Assembly (NCBI GenBank): GCA_947498065.1
Contig: CANMIS010000004.1
Location: forward strand, 62,001-126,000
Source of the DNA: an uncultured Erythrobacter sp.
GTDB taxonomy: Bacteria; Pseudomonadota; Alphaproteobacteria; Sphingomonadales; Sphingomonadaceae
Length of the DNA: 64,000 nucleotides
Reading direction: 5' to 3'
Both the position numbers and the translations under genes were made by a program. A model generated the notes under the pieces. The model saw only the letters and a list, made by a program, of their open reading frames with translations, did no database searches and was not told the origin of the DNA. This document shows, piece after piece, positions 19,276-29,008 of this stretch (position 1 is the stretch's first letter; every line of letters starts with the position of its first letter).

Positions 19276-20394
19276 ATGCCATTTCGCATGACTGATATGG
19301 TGGGATGTGAATTCCCGCTCTTTGCCTTCTCGCACTGCCGCGATGTGGTCGCCGCGGTCAGCCGCGCAGGGGGTTTCGGTGTGCTCGGCGCGGTCAGTTT
19401 CACCCCGGAGCAGCTCGAAACAGAGCTCAAATGGATCGACGACAATGTCGAGGGCAAGCCCTACGGCATCGACGTTCTGATCCCCGAGGTGCAGGCGGTC
19501 GATCATTCAGTGAGCGCGGATGATATCGTCGCCGCGATCCCGGCGGAATACCGCGATATGACCGCCAAGATCCTGCAAGAAGCAGGCGTCAGCCTGGATG
19601 GCACTGCGCCGCTCGGCGGCAGTCAGGCGCCCAACACATCGCTGGGCCAGGAATTGCTGGAGGTCAGCTTCAACCACCCGGTCCGCCTGATCGCCAATGC
19701 GCTGGGCACTGCCCCGCCTGCAATGATCGAAGCGGGCAAGAAGCACGGCATTCCGGTGGCCGCATTGGTCGGCGCAAAAGAGCACGCGATGAAGCAAATC
19801 GAGGCGGGTGTGGATCTGATCATTGCTCAAGGCGGCGAAGGCGGCGGGCATTGCGGCGAGGTCAGCACAATCGTGCTGGTGCCGGAGGTGATCGAGGCGA
19901 TTGAGCGAGCAGGCGCGGACATTCCCGTGCTCGCGGCTGGCGGGATCATGAACGGGCGGCAGATGGCCGGGATGATGGCAATGGGCGCAGCGGGCGCATG
20001 GTGCGGCAGCGTGTGGCTGGCCACGCAGGAGGCCGAGACGCATGAGGTTTTCCGCGAGAAGATGATCGCCGCCTCCAGCCGGGATACGATCCGCTCCAAA
20101 CACCGCACCGGCAAATTCAGCCGCCAGCTGCGATCCGGCTGGCATGCACGCTGGGAAGAGGCTGGCATGCCTGCCCTGCCTATGCCGCTGATGATGCTAC
20201 TGTCTGAGCCCGTGCTGCGCGCAATCGACAAGGCCGCAGTGAACGGCAATGAACAAGCGCGCGAGCTATGCTCTTACTTCGTCGGGCAAGGCGTTGGCCT
20301 GGTCACAGAAGTGCGCAGCGCGGGCGGCGTGGTGCAGGATTTCAAACAGGAATTCGCCAGCGGCTATGAGAGTTTGGCTGGCGCGCTTGAATAG
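19276..20394 (+). CDS. Nitronate monooxygenase family FMN protein
   Basis: 372 residues from the ATG at 19276. It has the flavin-binding barrel of the 2-nitropropane dioxygenase family: A-G-G-F-G-V-L-G-A near the start, A-Q-G-G-E-G-G-G-H-C-G in the middle and V-L-A-A-G-G-I-M with the FMN phosphate loop at M-A-M-G-A-A-G-A. The enzymes oxidise alkyl nitronates such as propionate 3-nitronate, protecting the cell, though many homologues have other roles. It is probably co-transcribed with the preceding oxygenase gene. Confidence 0.9.
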   Translation: MPFRMTDMVGCEFPLFAFSHCRDVVAAVSRAGGFGVLGAVSFTPEQLETELKWIDDNVEGKPYGIDVLIPEVQAVDHSVSADDIVAAIPAEYRDMTAKILQEAGVSLDGTAPLGGSQAPNTSLGQELLEVSFNHPVRLIANALGTAPPAMIEAGKKHGIPVAALVGAKEHAMKQIEAGVDLIIAQGGEGGGHCGEVSTIVLVPEVIEAIERAGADIPVLAAGGIMNGRQMAGMMAMGAAGAWCGSVWLATQEAETHEVFREKMIAASSRDTIRSKHRTGKFSRQLRSGWHARWEEAGMPALPMPLMMLLSEPVLRAIDKAAVNGNEQARELCSYFVGQGVGLVTEVRSAGGVVQDFKQEFASGYESLAGALE

Positions 20395-20427
20395 GCGGGG
20401 AGAGCAGGCGAGCTGAGCCGCATTCCG

Positions 20428-21966
20428 CTAAAGCCCGATCACCGTTTCCTGCGCCGCCAGGGAGAAGGTCTGCCTGTCTGCCGGCGTAGACAGCAATGCA
20501 CTGCGCACTGCACGGAACCGGTCAAGATCGCTGCCGTAAGACGCCGCCAATCGGCCACCGGTGAGATCATGGAATTTGCCCCAATGCTGCGCATATTCAA
20601 TACCCGCTGCATCCAGCGCGCTGCGCACGCGCTCGATGACCAAATGGGTGTTCATCGAGTTCAGCCCGTCCATGTCGATCACGCAGCTTGGCTCGAACCG
20701 GGTGAAAGCCAGATGACCGGGTGATTTCTGCACAAACCGGCAAGCAAACACGATCGGAGCAGGTCCAAATTGTTTATGCGCCTCGATTGCCAGGTCGAGC
20801 GCTTCTATGCAGCGATCGGCCGGAACCGCCAGCGATGCTCCAGCGGTTTGCGAACGCGGCGTGGTGAAATCAAATGTCTCGCCCCAAGTGCCCTTCTCAT
20901 TCGCGAAGAGCTTTAGCTGCATGTCGAACAATTTGCTGGTGAGCAAAGGTGTGAGCGGATCGACTGCATCGAGGAATTTGCCGACGAGGCCGGGCAGGTC
21001 GAAGCCCGCACCATATTTTCCTTGCAGCCGATAATCGATCTGATGAGTGGCCGGAAACGGCTCCTCATACATCAGCTTCACCCGCGTCGGTGTATCTTGC
21101 TTGTGCGGGTTGACCACCACCTGAAAGAAATAGGGTCGCGGGTTACCCGCAGGCACCTGCACCTCTGGCGGGATGTCGATACCTGCCGGATCGAGCGTGC
21201 GCATCGCCTGCTTTAGGCGGTCGTCATAAGGGTGTTCGAATTGAGACGCGCTGAGCAGAAAGATCGGCCGTGTTTCAATCACCACCGAATGGACGACACC
21301 GAGCAAGCCAAGCGAAACCAATCCGGCATCGAACAGGTCATCATCCCGCCTGAGCTCCGCACCGAAATCCTGCACAAAGGCAGCTGATGCAACCGGCTTT
21401 GAAGGACGTTCGATCCACAGGTTCTGGCCACCAGCTGACAGCAATTGGATAGCTACAACCTGGCTTTGAATGCCGCCGTGATCGATTGCCGAACCATGCG
21501 TGCCGGTGGACATCGCGCCTACGAACGTCTGGCCATTGCTGGCCCCGCTTGTCGCAAGTGAGCGGCCCCGTTCCTTCTCAAGATAGCGGTTGATTTCGAA
21601 AATGGAGACGCCGCATTGGACGAGCAGTAGACCGTCGGCATCGCCAGCAAAGCCTGCGTCCATCGCACCGGCGCTGAGCCGAGCCTTTCTGTTCGCATAG
21701 GTTGTGTCGAGTATCCACGCATCCTGCTGGCCCGACACCTGCGAGAAGGACCATGTCCCGCCCACTGCGCGCAGAACTTTACCTTCCGCTTTGGCTTCTT
21801 CGATCAGGTCGAGCACAAGCTCAGCCGACTTGCGAAATTTCGCTGGTGAAAGCCCGCCAGACCCCGGATGCAATTCGTATCGGCGCCCCGCGTCAACGGC
21901 GTATGTCTCATGCCAATTTTGCCAGCGATTTGAGCTGCGCCGATGAAGCTTGGGATCAGTCGCCAT
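20428..21966 (-). CDS. FAD-linked oxidase, lactone-oxidase-like
   Basis: About 512 residues from the ATG at 21966 behind GGAGG; the ATG overlaps the last codons of the Bor-like gene. The N-terminal PCMH-type FAD domain carries A-V-G-G-T-W-S-F and G-A-M-S-T-G-T-H-G-S. The C-terminal half resembles aldonolactone oxidases (ALO), which end in F-R-A-V-R-S-A-L-L. No His of the H-G covalent-flavin type can be assigned with certainty. It appears cytoplasmic. Substrate unknown; sugar lactones or alditols are possible. Confidence 0.83.
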   Translation of the reverse strand: MATDPKLHRRSSNRWQNWHETYAVDAGRRYELHPGSGGLSPAKFRKSAELVLDLIEEAKAEGKVLRAVGGTWSFSQVSGQQDAWILDTTYANRKARLSAGAMDAGFAGDADGLLLVQCGVSIFEINRYLEKERGRSLATSGASNGQTFVGAMSTGTHGSAIDHGGIQSQVVAIQLLSAGGQNLWIERPSKPVASAAFVQDFGAELRRDDDLFDAGLVSLGLLGVVHSVVIETRPIFLLSASQFEHPYDDRLKQAMRTLDPAGIDIPPEVQVPAGNPRPYFFQVVVNPHKQDTPTRVKLMYEEPFPATHQIDYRLQGKYGAGFDLPGLVGKFLDAVDPLTPLLTSKLFDMQLKLFANEKGTWGETFDFTTPRSQTAGASLAVPADRCIEALDLAIEAHKQFGPAPIVFACRFVQKSPGHLAFTRFEPSCVIDMDGLNSMNTHLVIERVRSALDAAGIEYAQHWGKFHDLTGGRLAASYGSDLDRFRAVRSALLSTPADRQTFSLAAQETVIGL

Positions 21967-22309
21967 CTTGGCCCTCCTCCCCTCGCTCAGAGCCGCCGAG
22001 CACCGGCACTTCGTCATCTTCGCTCTTGGAGCAGACATATTCGATGGACGTCGACTGGTATGCGCCCAGCGTTATCGCGCCGATCAGCGAATTGAAGAAA
22101 TCGCGCTTGACGCGCACTTCGGCCACCGCATTGCTCTCGCATTCGAGCACTTCCGTCTTCTCGATTGCGCCGCCAAAACTATCGGCGCTCGCGCGCTCTG
22201 GCCCGCCCGCCCGCAGGGGTTCTTGAACTACAAAGAAGTGGGTTGTGCTGCACGCAGACACCAGCACTGCGAGTACAAGAACTGACGCGGCTTTAGGCAG
22301 TGAATTCAC
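21956..22309 (-). CDS. Bor-like lipoprotein
   Basis: 117 residues with a signal peptide ending at a lipobox (VSACS). The mature part matches the layout of phage lambda Bor and its chromosomal relatives: T-H-F-F-V-V-Q near the Cys, then F-F-N-S-L-I-G-A-I-T-L-G-A-Y and a late V-C-S-K. Bor is an outer-membrane lipoprotein linked to serum survival in E. coli; the role here is unknown. A Glu/Asp/Gly-rich tail follows. Its stop overlaps the start of the FAD oxidase gene, so the two are coupled. Confidence 0.78.
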   Translation of the reverse strand: MNSLPKAASVLVLAVLVSACSTTHFFVVQEPLRAGGPERASADSFGGAIEKTEVLECESNAVAEVRVKRDFFNSLIGAITLGAYQSTSIEYVCSKSEDDEVPVLGGSERGEEGQDGD

Positions 22310-22436
22310 GACTCCCTCCTCTTAAAGATGAAAGAAGGATATCACGATGGGCCGCGATCAATAGTATCGACGCGACAATTTTGGCTCACAGGCTGTAAAG
22401 CAATGCAATCATTACAGTATTAAATTGGACGGGCGT

Positions 22437-24260
22437 TTACCCGCCCTTTTGCGCCGCGATCCAGCGGTCGATCTTGGCCTCCAGCACTGCCAGCGGCAGG
22501 CCGCCGGTGTTCAGCACCTGAGCGTGGAAATCCTTGATATCGAAGTCTCCGCCCAGCTGCTCTTCAGCCCGCGCGCGCAGTTCCTGAATTTTGAGCGCGC
22601 CGATCTTATAGGCCAGCGCCTGCGATGGAATGGCGATGTAGCGCTCAACCTCCGAGACCACTTCGGTCCGGGTCATGCCGGAATTTTCCAGCATGAAATC
22701 GATCGCCTTCTCGCGGCTCCAACCCTTTGCGTGCAGACCGGTGTCGACCACCAGGCGCATCGCACGCAGCTGCTCATCCTGCAACGTGCCATAGCGGTTC
22801 CACGGGTCTTCGAAGAAGCCCATCTCATAGCCCAAGGTCTCTGCATACAGCGCCCAGCCCTCAACAAAGGCGGTCGTCCCGCCAAAACGCATGAAGGCGG
22901 GCAAAGCTTCGTTTTCCTGAGCCAGACTGATCTGGAAGTGATGGCCCGGTGCGCCCTCGTGCAGGTAGAGCGTCATATTGCCAGTCGTCAGGCGGCTTGG
23001 CAGGTCATAGGCGTTGAAATAGAACGTGCCGGGGCGCGAACCGTCGGGGGTTCCCGATTGGTACGAACCGCCTGCGCTGAACTGCTCAATCGAGGGATCG
23101 TAAGGCTTAATCACCAGCTCCGACTTAGGGAGCAGTGAGAAGTACTCGCCGATCTTTTTATCAACCTCTTTGCCGAGATCGTAATAGCTCTGGGTCAGCG
23201 CCTCGCGGCTCTCCGGCTTGAACTGCTCATCGGTGCGGACAAAGTCGAAAAACTCGTTGAGCGTGCCTTCAAAACCGACCTCAGCCTGGACCTTTAGAAG
23301 ATCGGATTTGACCCGCGCGACCTCTTTTAGGCCAAGCTCATGGATCGTGTTCGCATCGAGCGGCAACGTCGTCGTGCTCTCGATTAGCTGCGCATACAGC
23401 TCCTCGCCACCTTTCATCTGGCTGAGCCCAACACTGTCGCGGGCAACGGCGAGATATTCATCGCGCAGGAAGTCCCGCATCCGGGTGTGCGCAGCGTAAA
23501 TTTCCTGGGTCTTCGCTTCGTATGCGGCGGTGAGGCGCGTTTTGTCTTCCTCTGAGAAATCCTCTGGGAATTTCTTCACCGGACCCATAAATTGCGAATC
23601 CGCAATCGGAATGCCGATCTGCGTGTCGAGCTGAGAAATGACATTGCCAATCGTCAGCTTGGTTTCAAACACGCCGCTTTCCATGCCGTCGCGGAATTTC
23701 TCAATCGCGCGGTCAGTGATCGCGATGTAATCATCATGGCGCGACAGATTGTCTTCGTAATTGGCGACTGTGCGGAATGGCGCTGCGCCGGTGCCGCTGG
23801 CGAAGCTGGGGTAGAAGGTGTGAAAGCCGCTGAAATGGTTGACCGGGCGCACTTCGGTGAGCGCACGAATGCGGTCGGTGCTGGCCTTGAGTGATTGCTC
23901 CTGATTGTATTTGAACACATCATAGGCGAGCTGATCGGTGGCCGAGAGTTTTGACCGGTCGATCTGCGCGAGCAGCGCCATGTTCAATTGCGTGTCGGTG
24001 CGTCCGGCGAGGAACTGAGCATCGGTGAGGAAATCGCCAAGCTTGTCCGCATCCTTATCGTCCCCGCGAAACAGGCGTGAGAGCGGGTTGAGCGCGAGCT
24101 GGCGCTGGTCAGAATCGGCAAACAACGCAAACAGCTTCTCGCCTTCTGTCTGCGGCTGCTCAGCGGCGGCCTCCGGTGCGGCGCTGTGATTATCAGCCAG
24201 AGCTGGCGCAGCTGGTAGAACGAACGCTGTCGCGGCGAGAAGTGCGGCACGAATATGCAT
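22437..24260 (-). CDS. Exported DUF885 metallopeptidase-like protein
   Basis: 607 residues with a signal peptide ending near ALA-DNH, so it is periplasmic. The zinc-binding HEGAPGHHFQ (an HExxx-type motif typical of DUF885) lies around residue 430, with a downstream F-V-E-G-W-A-L-Y-A-E helix that supplies the third ligand. DUF885 proteins are M32/M3-like presumed carboxypeptidases, mostly uncharacterised. It sits first in a run of three exported hydrolases (with the amidohydrolase and the S9 peptidase), suggesting peptide scavenging. A weak hairpin (GGGCG/CGCCC) overlaps its stop. Confidence 0.88.
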   Translation of the reverse strand: MHIRAALLAATAFVLPAAPALADNHSAAPEAAAEQPQTEGEKLFALFADSDQRQLALNPLSRLFRGDDKDADKLGDFLTDAQFLAGRTDTQLNMALLAQIDRSKLSATDQLAYDVFKYNQEQSLKASTDRIRALTEVRPVNHFSGFHTFYPSFASGTGAAPFRTVANYEDNLSRHDDYIAITDRAIEKFRDGMESGVFETKLTIGNVISQLDTQIGIPIADSQFMGPVKKFPEDFSEEDKTRLTAAYEAKTQEIYAAHTRMRDFLRDEYLAVARDSVGLSQMKGGEELYAQLIESTTTLPLDANTIHELGLKEVARVKSDLLKVQAEVGFEGTLNEFFDFVRTDEQFKPESREALTQSYYDLGKEVDKKIGEYFSLLPKSELVIKPYDPSIEQFSAGGSYQSGTPDGSRPGTFYFNAYDLPSRLTTGNMTLYLHEGAPGHHFQISLAQENEALPAFMRFGGTTAFVEGWALYAETLGYEMGFFEDPWNRYGTLQDEQLRAMRLVVDTGLHAKGWSREKAIDFMLENSGMTRTEVVSEVERYIAIPSQALAYKIGALKIQELRARAEEQLGGDFDIKDFHAQVLNTGGLPLAVLEAKIDRWIAAQKGG

Positions 24261-24376
24261 GATGCGGGAGTCCCCTTAAACCAAATTTGATTGCCGGTCC
24301 GCGCTACCCCTGCCCCAATGCAAGGGCAAGCGCATGCCCGACTAACGTTCAATCCTGTTCGATCAATTGGCCGCGA

Positions 24377-25663
24377 TCATTCGATCACGCGGCCGCGAAC
24401 CATTACGAAATCAACATCCTCTAGCACGCTGACATCAGCCAGCGGATTGCCATCCACTGCGATGATATCGGCTGAGAAGCCCGGCGCGATCCGGCCAATC
24501 TCATCTTCCAGTCCCAGCACTTCAGCTGCGACCGTGGTGGCTGATGCCAGCACTGCTCGGTCGGACATGCCGCCTTTGCGCATCAGAGCCAGCTCGCCTG
24601 CGTTCTGACCATGCGGGAAGACGCCCGCATCGGTGCCGAACGCGATCTTTACGCCGTATTCGTTCGCGCGCTCCACAATCGTGCCAGCAAACTGGCCGAC
24701 TGTGCGGATCTTGTCCTCCACCACTGGGGTGTAAAAGCCGGTACCGAGATTGGTTTTAATCCCTTCAAACGCCATCAGAGTGGGGACCAAAGTCGTGCCG
24801 TTTGCCTTCATCGCGTCAGCTGCGGCCTTGTCGATATAGGTGCCATGCTCAATCGTGTGCACGCCGGCACGCGCCGCCGCTTCAATCCCGCGCGCACCAT
24901 GCGCGTGGGCGGCGACTTTCAGACCGAGCGTTTCTGCCGTGTCGACAATCGACTTCATTTCAGCATCGGTGAAATGCGCCTCTAGCCCCCGGCCCTGCTG
25001 GCTGAGCACGCCGCCAGTGGCGGTGATCTTGATCAGGTCCGCGCCATATTTGGAGGCTTCGCGCACTTTTTCAGAGCACTCGACCGGCCCAGTGCAGGTG
25101 AACCCGGAATCGAGCACGTCGTTCACATGTTTGTGAAAACCGTTGGTATCGCCGTGTCCGCCGACAATGCTGATCGTGCGAGCAGAGGTGACGACGCGCG
25201 GTCCCGCCACAATACCCTCCGCCGTGGCGCGGCGCAGCATTTGCGTGACCTGATCGGTCCGCGAGCCGAGATCGCGCACGGTGGTGAACCCAGCCAAAGC
25301 GGTAATGCGGGCGTTCTTCGCCGCGATCAGCGTGTAATATTCTGGCGGCGTGGTGGCCGCGCGCCAAAACTCGCCGCTGGGATCGCCGGACAAATGCGTG
25401 TGCAGATCAATCATGCCGGGCAGAACGGTTTTGTCAGAGAGGTCGACGTAGCGATCATATTCTGTCGGCTTCAAATATCCGTCGGCCACCCGAACGATCT
25501 TGCCATCCTTCAGGATAATGGTCGCAGGTCCGGTGGGTTCGCTATTAGCGTCTACTATGACACTCCCGGCATGAATGGCGACATTCTCAGCCGCCGCAGG
25601 CGCGCTCAGCAGTGTCACAGCAGCGATCACGGGAACCGCGAGCTTGGATAGCAATTTCATCAT
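24377..25663 (-). CDS. Exported amidohydrolase (imidazolonepropionase/prolidase-like)
   Basis: 428 residues from the first of two tandem ATGs at 25663, behind GAGAGGTG; the longer frame is rejected because it would bury the signal peptide. The amidohydrolase metal centre is intact: D-L-H-T-H, a carboxylated-type Lys in L-I-K-I-T-A-T-G-G, H-A-H-G and I-E-H-G, then G-T-D-A-G. Secreted members of this family act as Xaa-Pro or other dipeptidases in the periplasm. It is divergent from the S9 peptidase gene. Confidence 0.9.
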   Translation of the reverse strand: MMKLLSKLAVPVIAAVTLLSAPAAAENVAIHAGSVIVDANSEPTGPATIILKDGKIVRVADGYLKPTEYDRYVDLSDKTVLPGMIDLHTHLSGDPSGEFWRAATTPPEYYTLIAAKNARITALAGFTTVRDLGSRTDQVTQMLRRATAEGIVAGPRVVTSARTISIVGGHGDTNGFHKHVNDVLDSGFTCTGPVECSEKVREASKYGADLIKITATGGVLSQQGRGLEAHFTDAEMKSIVDTAETLGLKVAAHAHGARGIEAAARAGVHTIEHGTYIDKAAADAMKANGTTLVPTLMAFEGIKTNLGTGFYTPVVEDKIRTVGQFAGTIVERANEYGVKIAFGTDAGVFPHGQNAGELALMRKGGMSDRAVLASATTVAAEVLGLEDEIGRIAPGFSADIIAVDGNPLADVSVLEDVDFVMVRGRVIE

Positions 25664-25815
25664 TACACCTCTCTTACGTTTCGCCCCTGATAGGCTCGCT
25701 CTAAGCCGCGCCGCAAGCCCGCCAGGCGAGAAACGAAGTCGCGCACTATTTGCCAAAGGCGCTCTGAGCGTTATGAGAGGCGTGTAATTTTCCACTCAAA
25801 GGGGACAATTTTCGC

Positions 25816-27891
25816 ATGAACAGGCTTTCGTTAATTTCCGCCACACTGTTCGCATCAGTCTCATTGACGGCGGCTGCCCATGCCCGCCCGATGACACCCG
25901 AAGACGTCGCCAAGCTGGAAAGCGTCGGCGCGATGGCCGTCTCGCCCGATGGTGAGCGCATTGCCTTTACCACCTCCAGCCTGCCGGATGTAACCGAGGG
26001 CGAGAAGGACGGATCCTTCACGCAGGAATTGAAAGTGGCAAGCGCGCCGGGTGATGCCCGCGCTTACCTGCCTGATGATGTCTCGCCGGGCGGCGTCGCA
26101 TTTTCGCCGGACGGCCAGATGGTCAGCTTCCTATGGACGAAGAAAGACGAGAAACGCGCCGTTTGGGGCGTTCCAGTGGACGGCGGCACGTATAAGAAGC
26201 TCGCCGAGATTGAAGATGCCAATGTCCGCAGCTACCGCTGGAGCGATGATGGCAACACCTTGTTCTTGCTCGCCAATGCTGAGGAAGACAAACAGCGCAC
26301 CAAGCAGCGCAAGGCAGGCTTTAATGCGCGGGTTTACGAGGAAGAGTTCAAGCCTGCGCGCATGTTCGCGGCCAAGGTTGGCGAAGAAGTGGACGAGGAA
26401 CCGCGCGAGATTGCTCTGCCCGGTTTCGTCAGCGCATTCGACATTGCGCCGGGAAGTGCGTTCGGCATCGTGGAAACCGCGCCGACCCCGCTGGTCGATG
26501 ACAGCTACACCAAGAAGCGGGTCAATATTATTGACTTGGATACCGGCAATACCCGCGCAGTCGTAGAGACCCCGGGAAAGATCGACGATGTCGAAATCTC
26601 GCCTGATGGTTCGCAGCTGTCGCTGATCGCTGGCGTCGATATGAACGACCCGGCGGCGACCACTTTACACCTCGTCGACACCGCAACGGGCGCATACCGC
26701 GCGCTCAATGCGGGCGCTGAGGAAGCCGCAGTCGATGCGGAATGGCTCGCCAATGGCCGCCTCGCCGCCATCATTCACACTGGCGCGCAAAGCGTGCTGC
26801 GGATCTACAATTCGAACGGCACCGTGCGCCAAGAAACCGATCCGGGCGAGCTGATCCTGACCCGGGTTGAGGCTGCTGGCGGACAAATGGTTGTCGCCGC
26901 CAACAGCCCCAAGCACCCCAATGAAGTGTTCGCCGTAAACGGCAGCAACTTCACCCGCTGGACCACGCACAATCCATGGCTGGCGGATATCTCCTTCGGC
27001 AATCAGCGCGCCTACACCTACACCGCGCGCGACGGCCAAGAGATTGAAGGTGTTCTGATTGAGCCGGTTGGCGGCGCCCCAGAAGGCGGCGCGCCGACCA
27101 TCATGAACATTCATGGCGGGCCGGAAGCGCATGAAAGCAATGGCTGGCAAACTGGCTATTCAAAGCCCGGTCAAATGGCCGCAGGTAAGGGCTATGCGGT
27201 GTTCCTGCCGAATTATCGCGGCTCCACCGGATACGGCGTCGCCTTCGCTAAGCAGCATCAAGGCAATTACACCGATCCGGAATTCACCGATATTGTCGAT
27301 GCGAAACGCGCGCTTGTCGCAGAAGGCATCACCGATGCGGACCGCACCGGGATCACCGGCGGATCATACGGCGGCTATGCCAGCGCGTGGGGCGCAACCG
27401 CGCATTCAGCGGAATACGCCGCCAGCGTGATGTTCGTCGGCATTTCCAACCAGGTCAGCAAATTTGGCACCGGCGACATCCCATACGAGATGTACAATGT
27501 GCACAGCCGCAAATGGCCATGGGATGATTGGCAGGCGATGCTGGAGGTCTCCCCGATCTTCCACGTCGACAAGGCTGAGACACCGATCCTGATCATGCAC
27601 GGCGACAGCGACACCCGCGTTGATCCGGGCCAATCGTTCGAGCTTTATCGCTCGCTGAAAATCCGCAAGCCAGAGACGCCAGTGCGCTTTGTGCTGTATC
27701 CGGGTGAGCCACACGGCAACCGCCGCGCCGGCAGCCGCTATGACTACAGCCTGCGGATGCTCGAATGGTTCGACACCTATCTGATGACCGGCGACCGCAA
27801 AGCGGCCCTACCCGCCCCGCGCCCACAATTGGCCGAAGGCGCCAAGGGCGCGAAGCCGTCAACAAAGGACGATGACGACAACGAGGATTGA
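25816..27891 (+). CDS. Exported S9 family peptidase (prolyl oligopeptidase / acylaminoacyl peptidase type)
   Basis: 691 residues with a signal peptide ending near AHA-RP. An N-terminal WD40-like beta-propeller (about 30-390, with repeated V-S-P-D-G and F-S-P-D-G turns) precedes the alpha/beta hydrolase domain. The catalytic triad is visible: Ser in G-G-S-Y-G-G-Y, Asp in G-D-S-D-T-R-V and His in G-E-P-H-G-N. It cleaves short peptides in the periplasm. A strong terminator follows at 27921-27948. Confidence 0.94.
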   Translation: MNRLSLISATLFASVSLTAAAHARPMTPEDVAKLESVGAMAVSPDGERIAFTTSSLPDVTEGEKDGSFTQELKVASAPGDARAYLPDDVSPGGVAFSPDGQMVSFLWTKKDEKRAVWGVPVDGGTYKKLAEIEDANVRSYRWSDDGNTLFLLANAEEDKQRTKQRKAGFNARVYEEEFKPARMFAAKVGEEVDEEPREIALPGFVSAFDIAPGSAFGIVETAPTPLVDDSYTKKRVNIIDLDTGNTRAVVETPGKIDDVEISPDGSQLSLIAGVDMNDPAATTLHLVDTATGAYRALNAGAEEAAVDAEWLANGRLAAIIHTGAQSVLRIYNSNGTVRQETDPGELILTRVEAAGGQMVVAANSPKHPNEVFAVNGSNFTRWTTHNPWLADISFGNQRAYTYTARDGQEIEGVLIEPVGGAPEGGAPTIMNIHGGPEAHESNGWQTGYSKPGQMAAGKGYAVFLPNYRGSTGYGVAFAKQHQGNYTDPEFTDIVDAKRALVAEGITDADRTGITGGSYGGYASAWGATAHSAEYAASVMFVGISNQVSKFGTGDIPYEMYNVHSRKWPWDDWQAMLEVSPIFHVDKAETPILIMHGDSDTRVDPGQSFELYRSLKIRKPETPVRFVLYPGEPHGNRRAGSRYDYSLRMLEWFDTYLMTGDRKAALPAPRPQLAEGAKGAKPSTKDDDDNED

Positions 27892-27920
27892 GTTGGTTCG
27901 TCAGCGCTACAAATAGAAAA

Positions 27921-27948
27921 GGGCTGCCCTAACCGGCGGCCCTTTTTT
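27921..27948 (+). terminator. Rho-independent terminator
   Basis: An 8-bp stem (GGGCTGCC with GGCGGCCC, one G-T pair), a 6-base loop and a run of six T. It is preceded by AAAA, so it can also serve the convergent MipA/OmpV gene on the minus strand. Confidence 0.9.
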
Positions 27949-27981
27949 ATGTTTGGCAATCGCTGGATAGCGTGCGAAAAA

Positions 27982-28953
27982 CTAAAAAGTATAACCCACG
28001 CCCACGCCGACCAGGAATTGATCCGCGCTGCCTCGGACCGAGGTAAACGGCGTGTCAGCGGCATCGCCAACCAGGCGGCTGTACCCGCCGATGCCGTAGA
28101 TATTGAGCCCGCCATTGAGCGCATTGCCATCCAGATCGAAGGTGACAATCGCCGTCAGGCCAAGGCTGTTTAGCCCGCCATCGGCGGTGAATTCTGCAAG
28201 GCCGCTGTCCGCGCTCTGCTGAGGCGTGACGGTGTAGTAATAGTCGGCAAAGCTATCATCGACGAAGCTCGCGCTCGCGCTAACCTGCACCACAGCGCCG
28301 CGTCCGACCGGGGTGAAATAGCCGACGCTCGGCTCGATCAGCATCCCATCATGCGCGCCCAATATGTCCCAGCGCACCTGCGTTGAGAAGGTGACCGCAT
28401 CGAACCGGTTGAGCACGCCGGGAATGCGCACGCCGCCTTGCACGCCAAGCTCAAAGGCGGTGTCCAAATCCTCGGTCAGCGCAACCACAGGGTCTTCGAT
28501 GTCGCCATCGCGGTCATTGCGCAGGCGAAAGGCTGGCCCAAAGGAGACGCTGGTCTCAGATGGTCCTGCGCTCTGCGCCTGTGACAACAGATCGAGCGCA
28601 AAACCGGGGCCATTGGGGCTGATCCCGACGCCGCCCACGCGGCCAACGATGAGCGGCAGCGGAAAGACATTGTAATCATCCGACCCGGAATAGCTCGGCA
28701 CGAGGCCTGCGCCGATGCCAATCGTCACCCAGGTTTCATCAAAGACGTTCTCGCCGTTCAAGACACCCGCCGGCGGACCGCCCGCGCCGCTTGGCGGGCC
28801 TTGGCGTTCTGGTTGCTGCGCCTGGTCCCCAAGGGCAGCATCGCGCTCGGCCGGCTGGGACGCACCCTCTGCATCAGCACCGCTCGCATAAGCAGGCGTG
28901 CTGGCGAAACCAGCGGCAGCGACCAGCGCCAAAGCGATTGTTTTTCGTGACAT
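27982..28953 (-). CDS. MipA/OmpV family outer-membrane protein
   Basis: About 323 residues from the ATG at 28953 behind GGAGCTAGGA; an ATG seven codons upstream is possible. A signal peptide is followed by a low-complexity region rich in Pro, Gly and Gln (about 30-75). Then comes the beta-barrel, beginning with W-V-T-I-G-I-G-A-G and ending in the terminal aromatic G-V-G-Y-T-F expected for BAM-dependent insertion. The family includes scaffold MipA and stress porin OmpV; the function here is not known. Confidence 0.88.
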   Translation of the reverse strand: MSRKTIALALVAAAGFASTPAYASGADAEGASQPAERDAALGDQAQQPERQGPPSGAGGPPAGVLNGENVFDETWVTIGIGAGLVPSYSGSDDYNVFPLPLIVGRVGGVGISPNGPGFALDLLSQAQSAGPSETSVSFGPAFRLRNDRDGDIEDPVVALTEDLDTAFELGVQGGVRIPGVLNRFDAVTFSTQVRWDILGAHDGMLIEPSVGYFTPVGRGAVVQVSASASFVDDSFADYYYTVTPQQSADSGLAEFTADGGLNSLGLTAIVTFDLDGNALNGGLNIYGIGGYSRLVGDAADTPFTSVRGSADQFLVGVGVGYTF

Positions 28954-29008
28954 TCCTAGCTCCATTTCAGCCATTCAACCGACCGCCTTCGGGTCAGTTC
29001 CCGAAGGC

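Noticed and set aside
22430..22460. Hairpin GGGCG/CGCCC at the end of the DUF885 gene as a terminator
   Set aside because: The T-rich side would serve the plus strand, where no gene ends; on the minus strand no T run follows. Left as a weak structure only.
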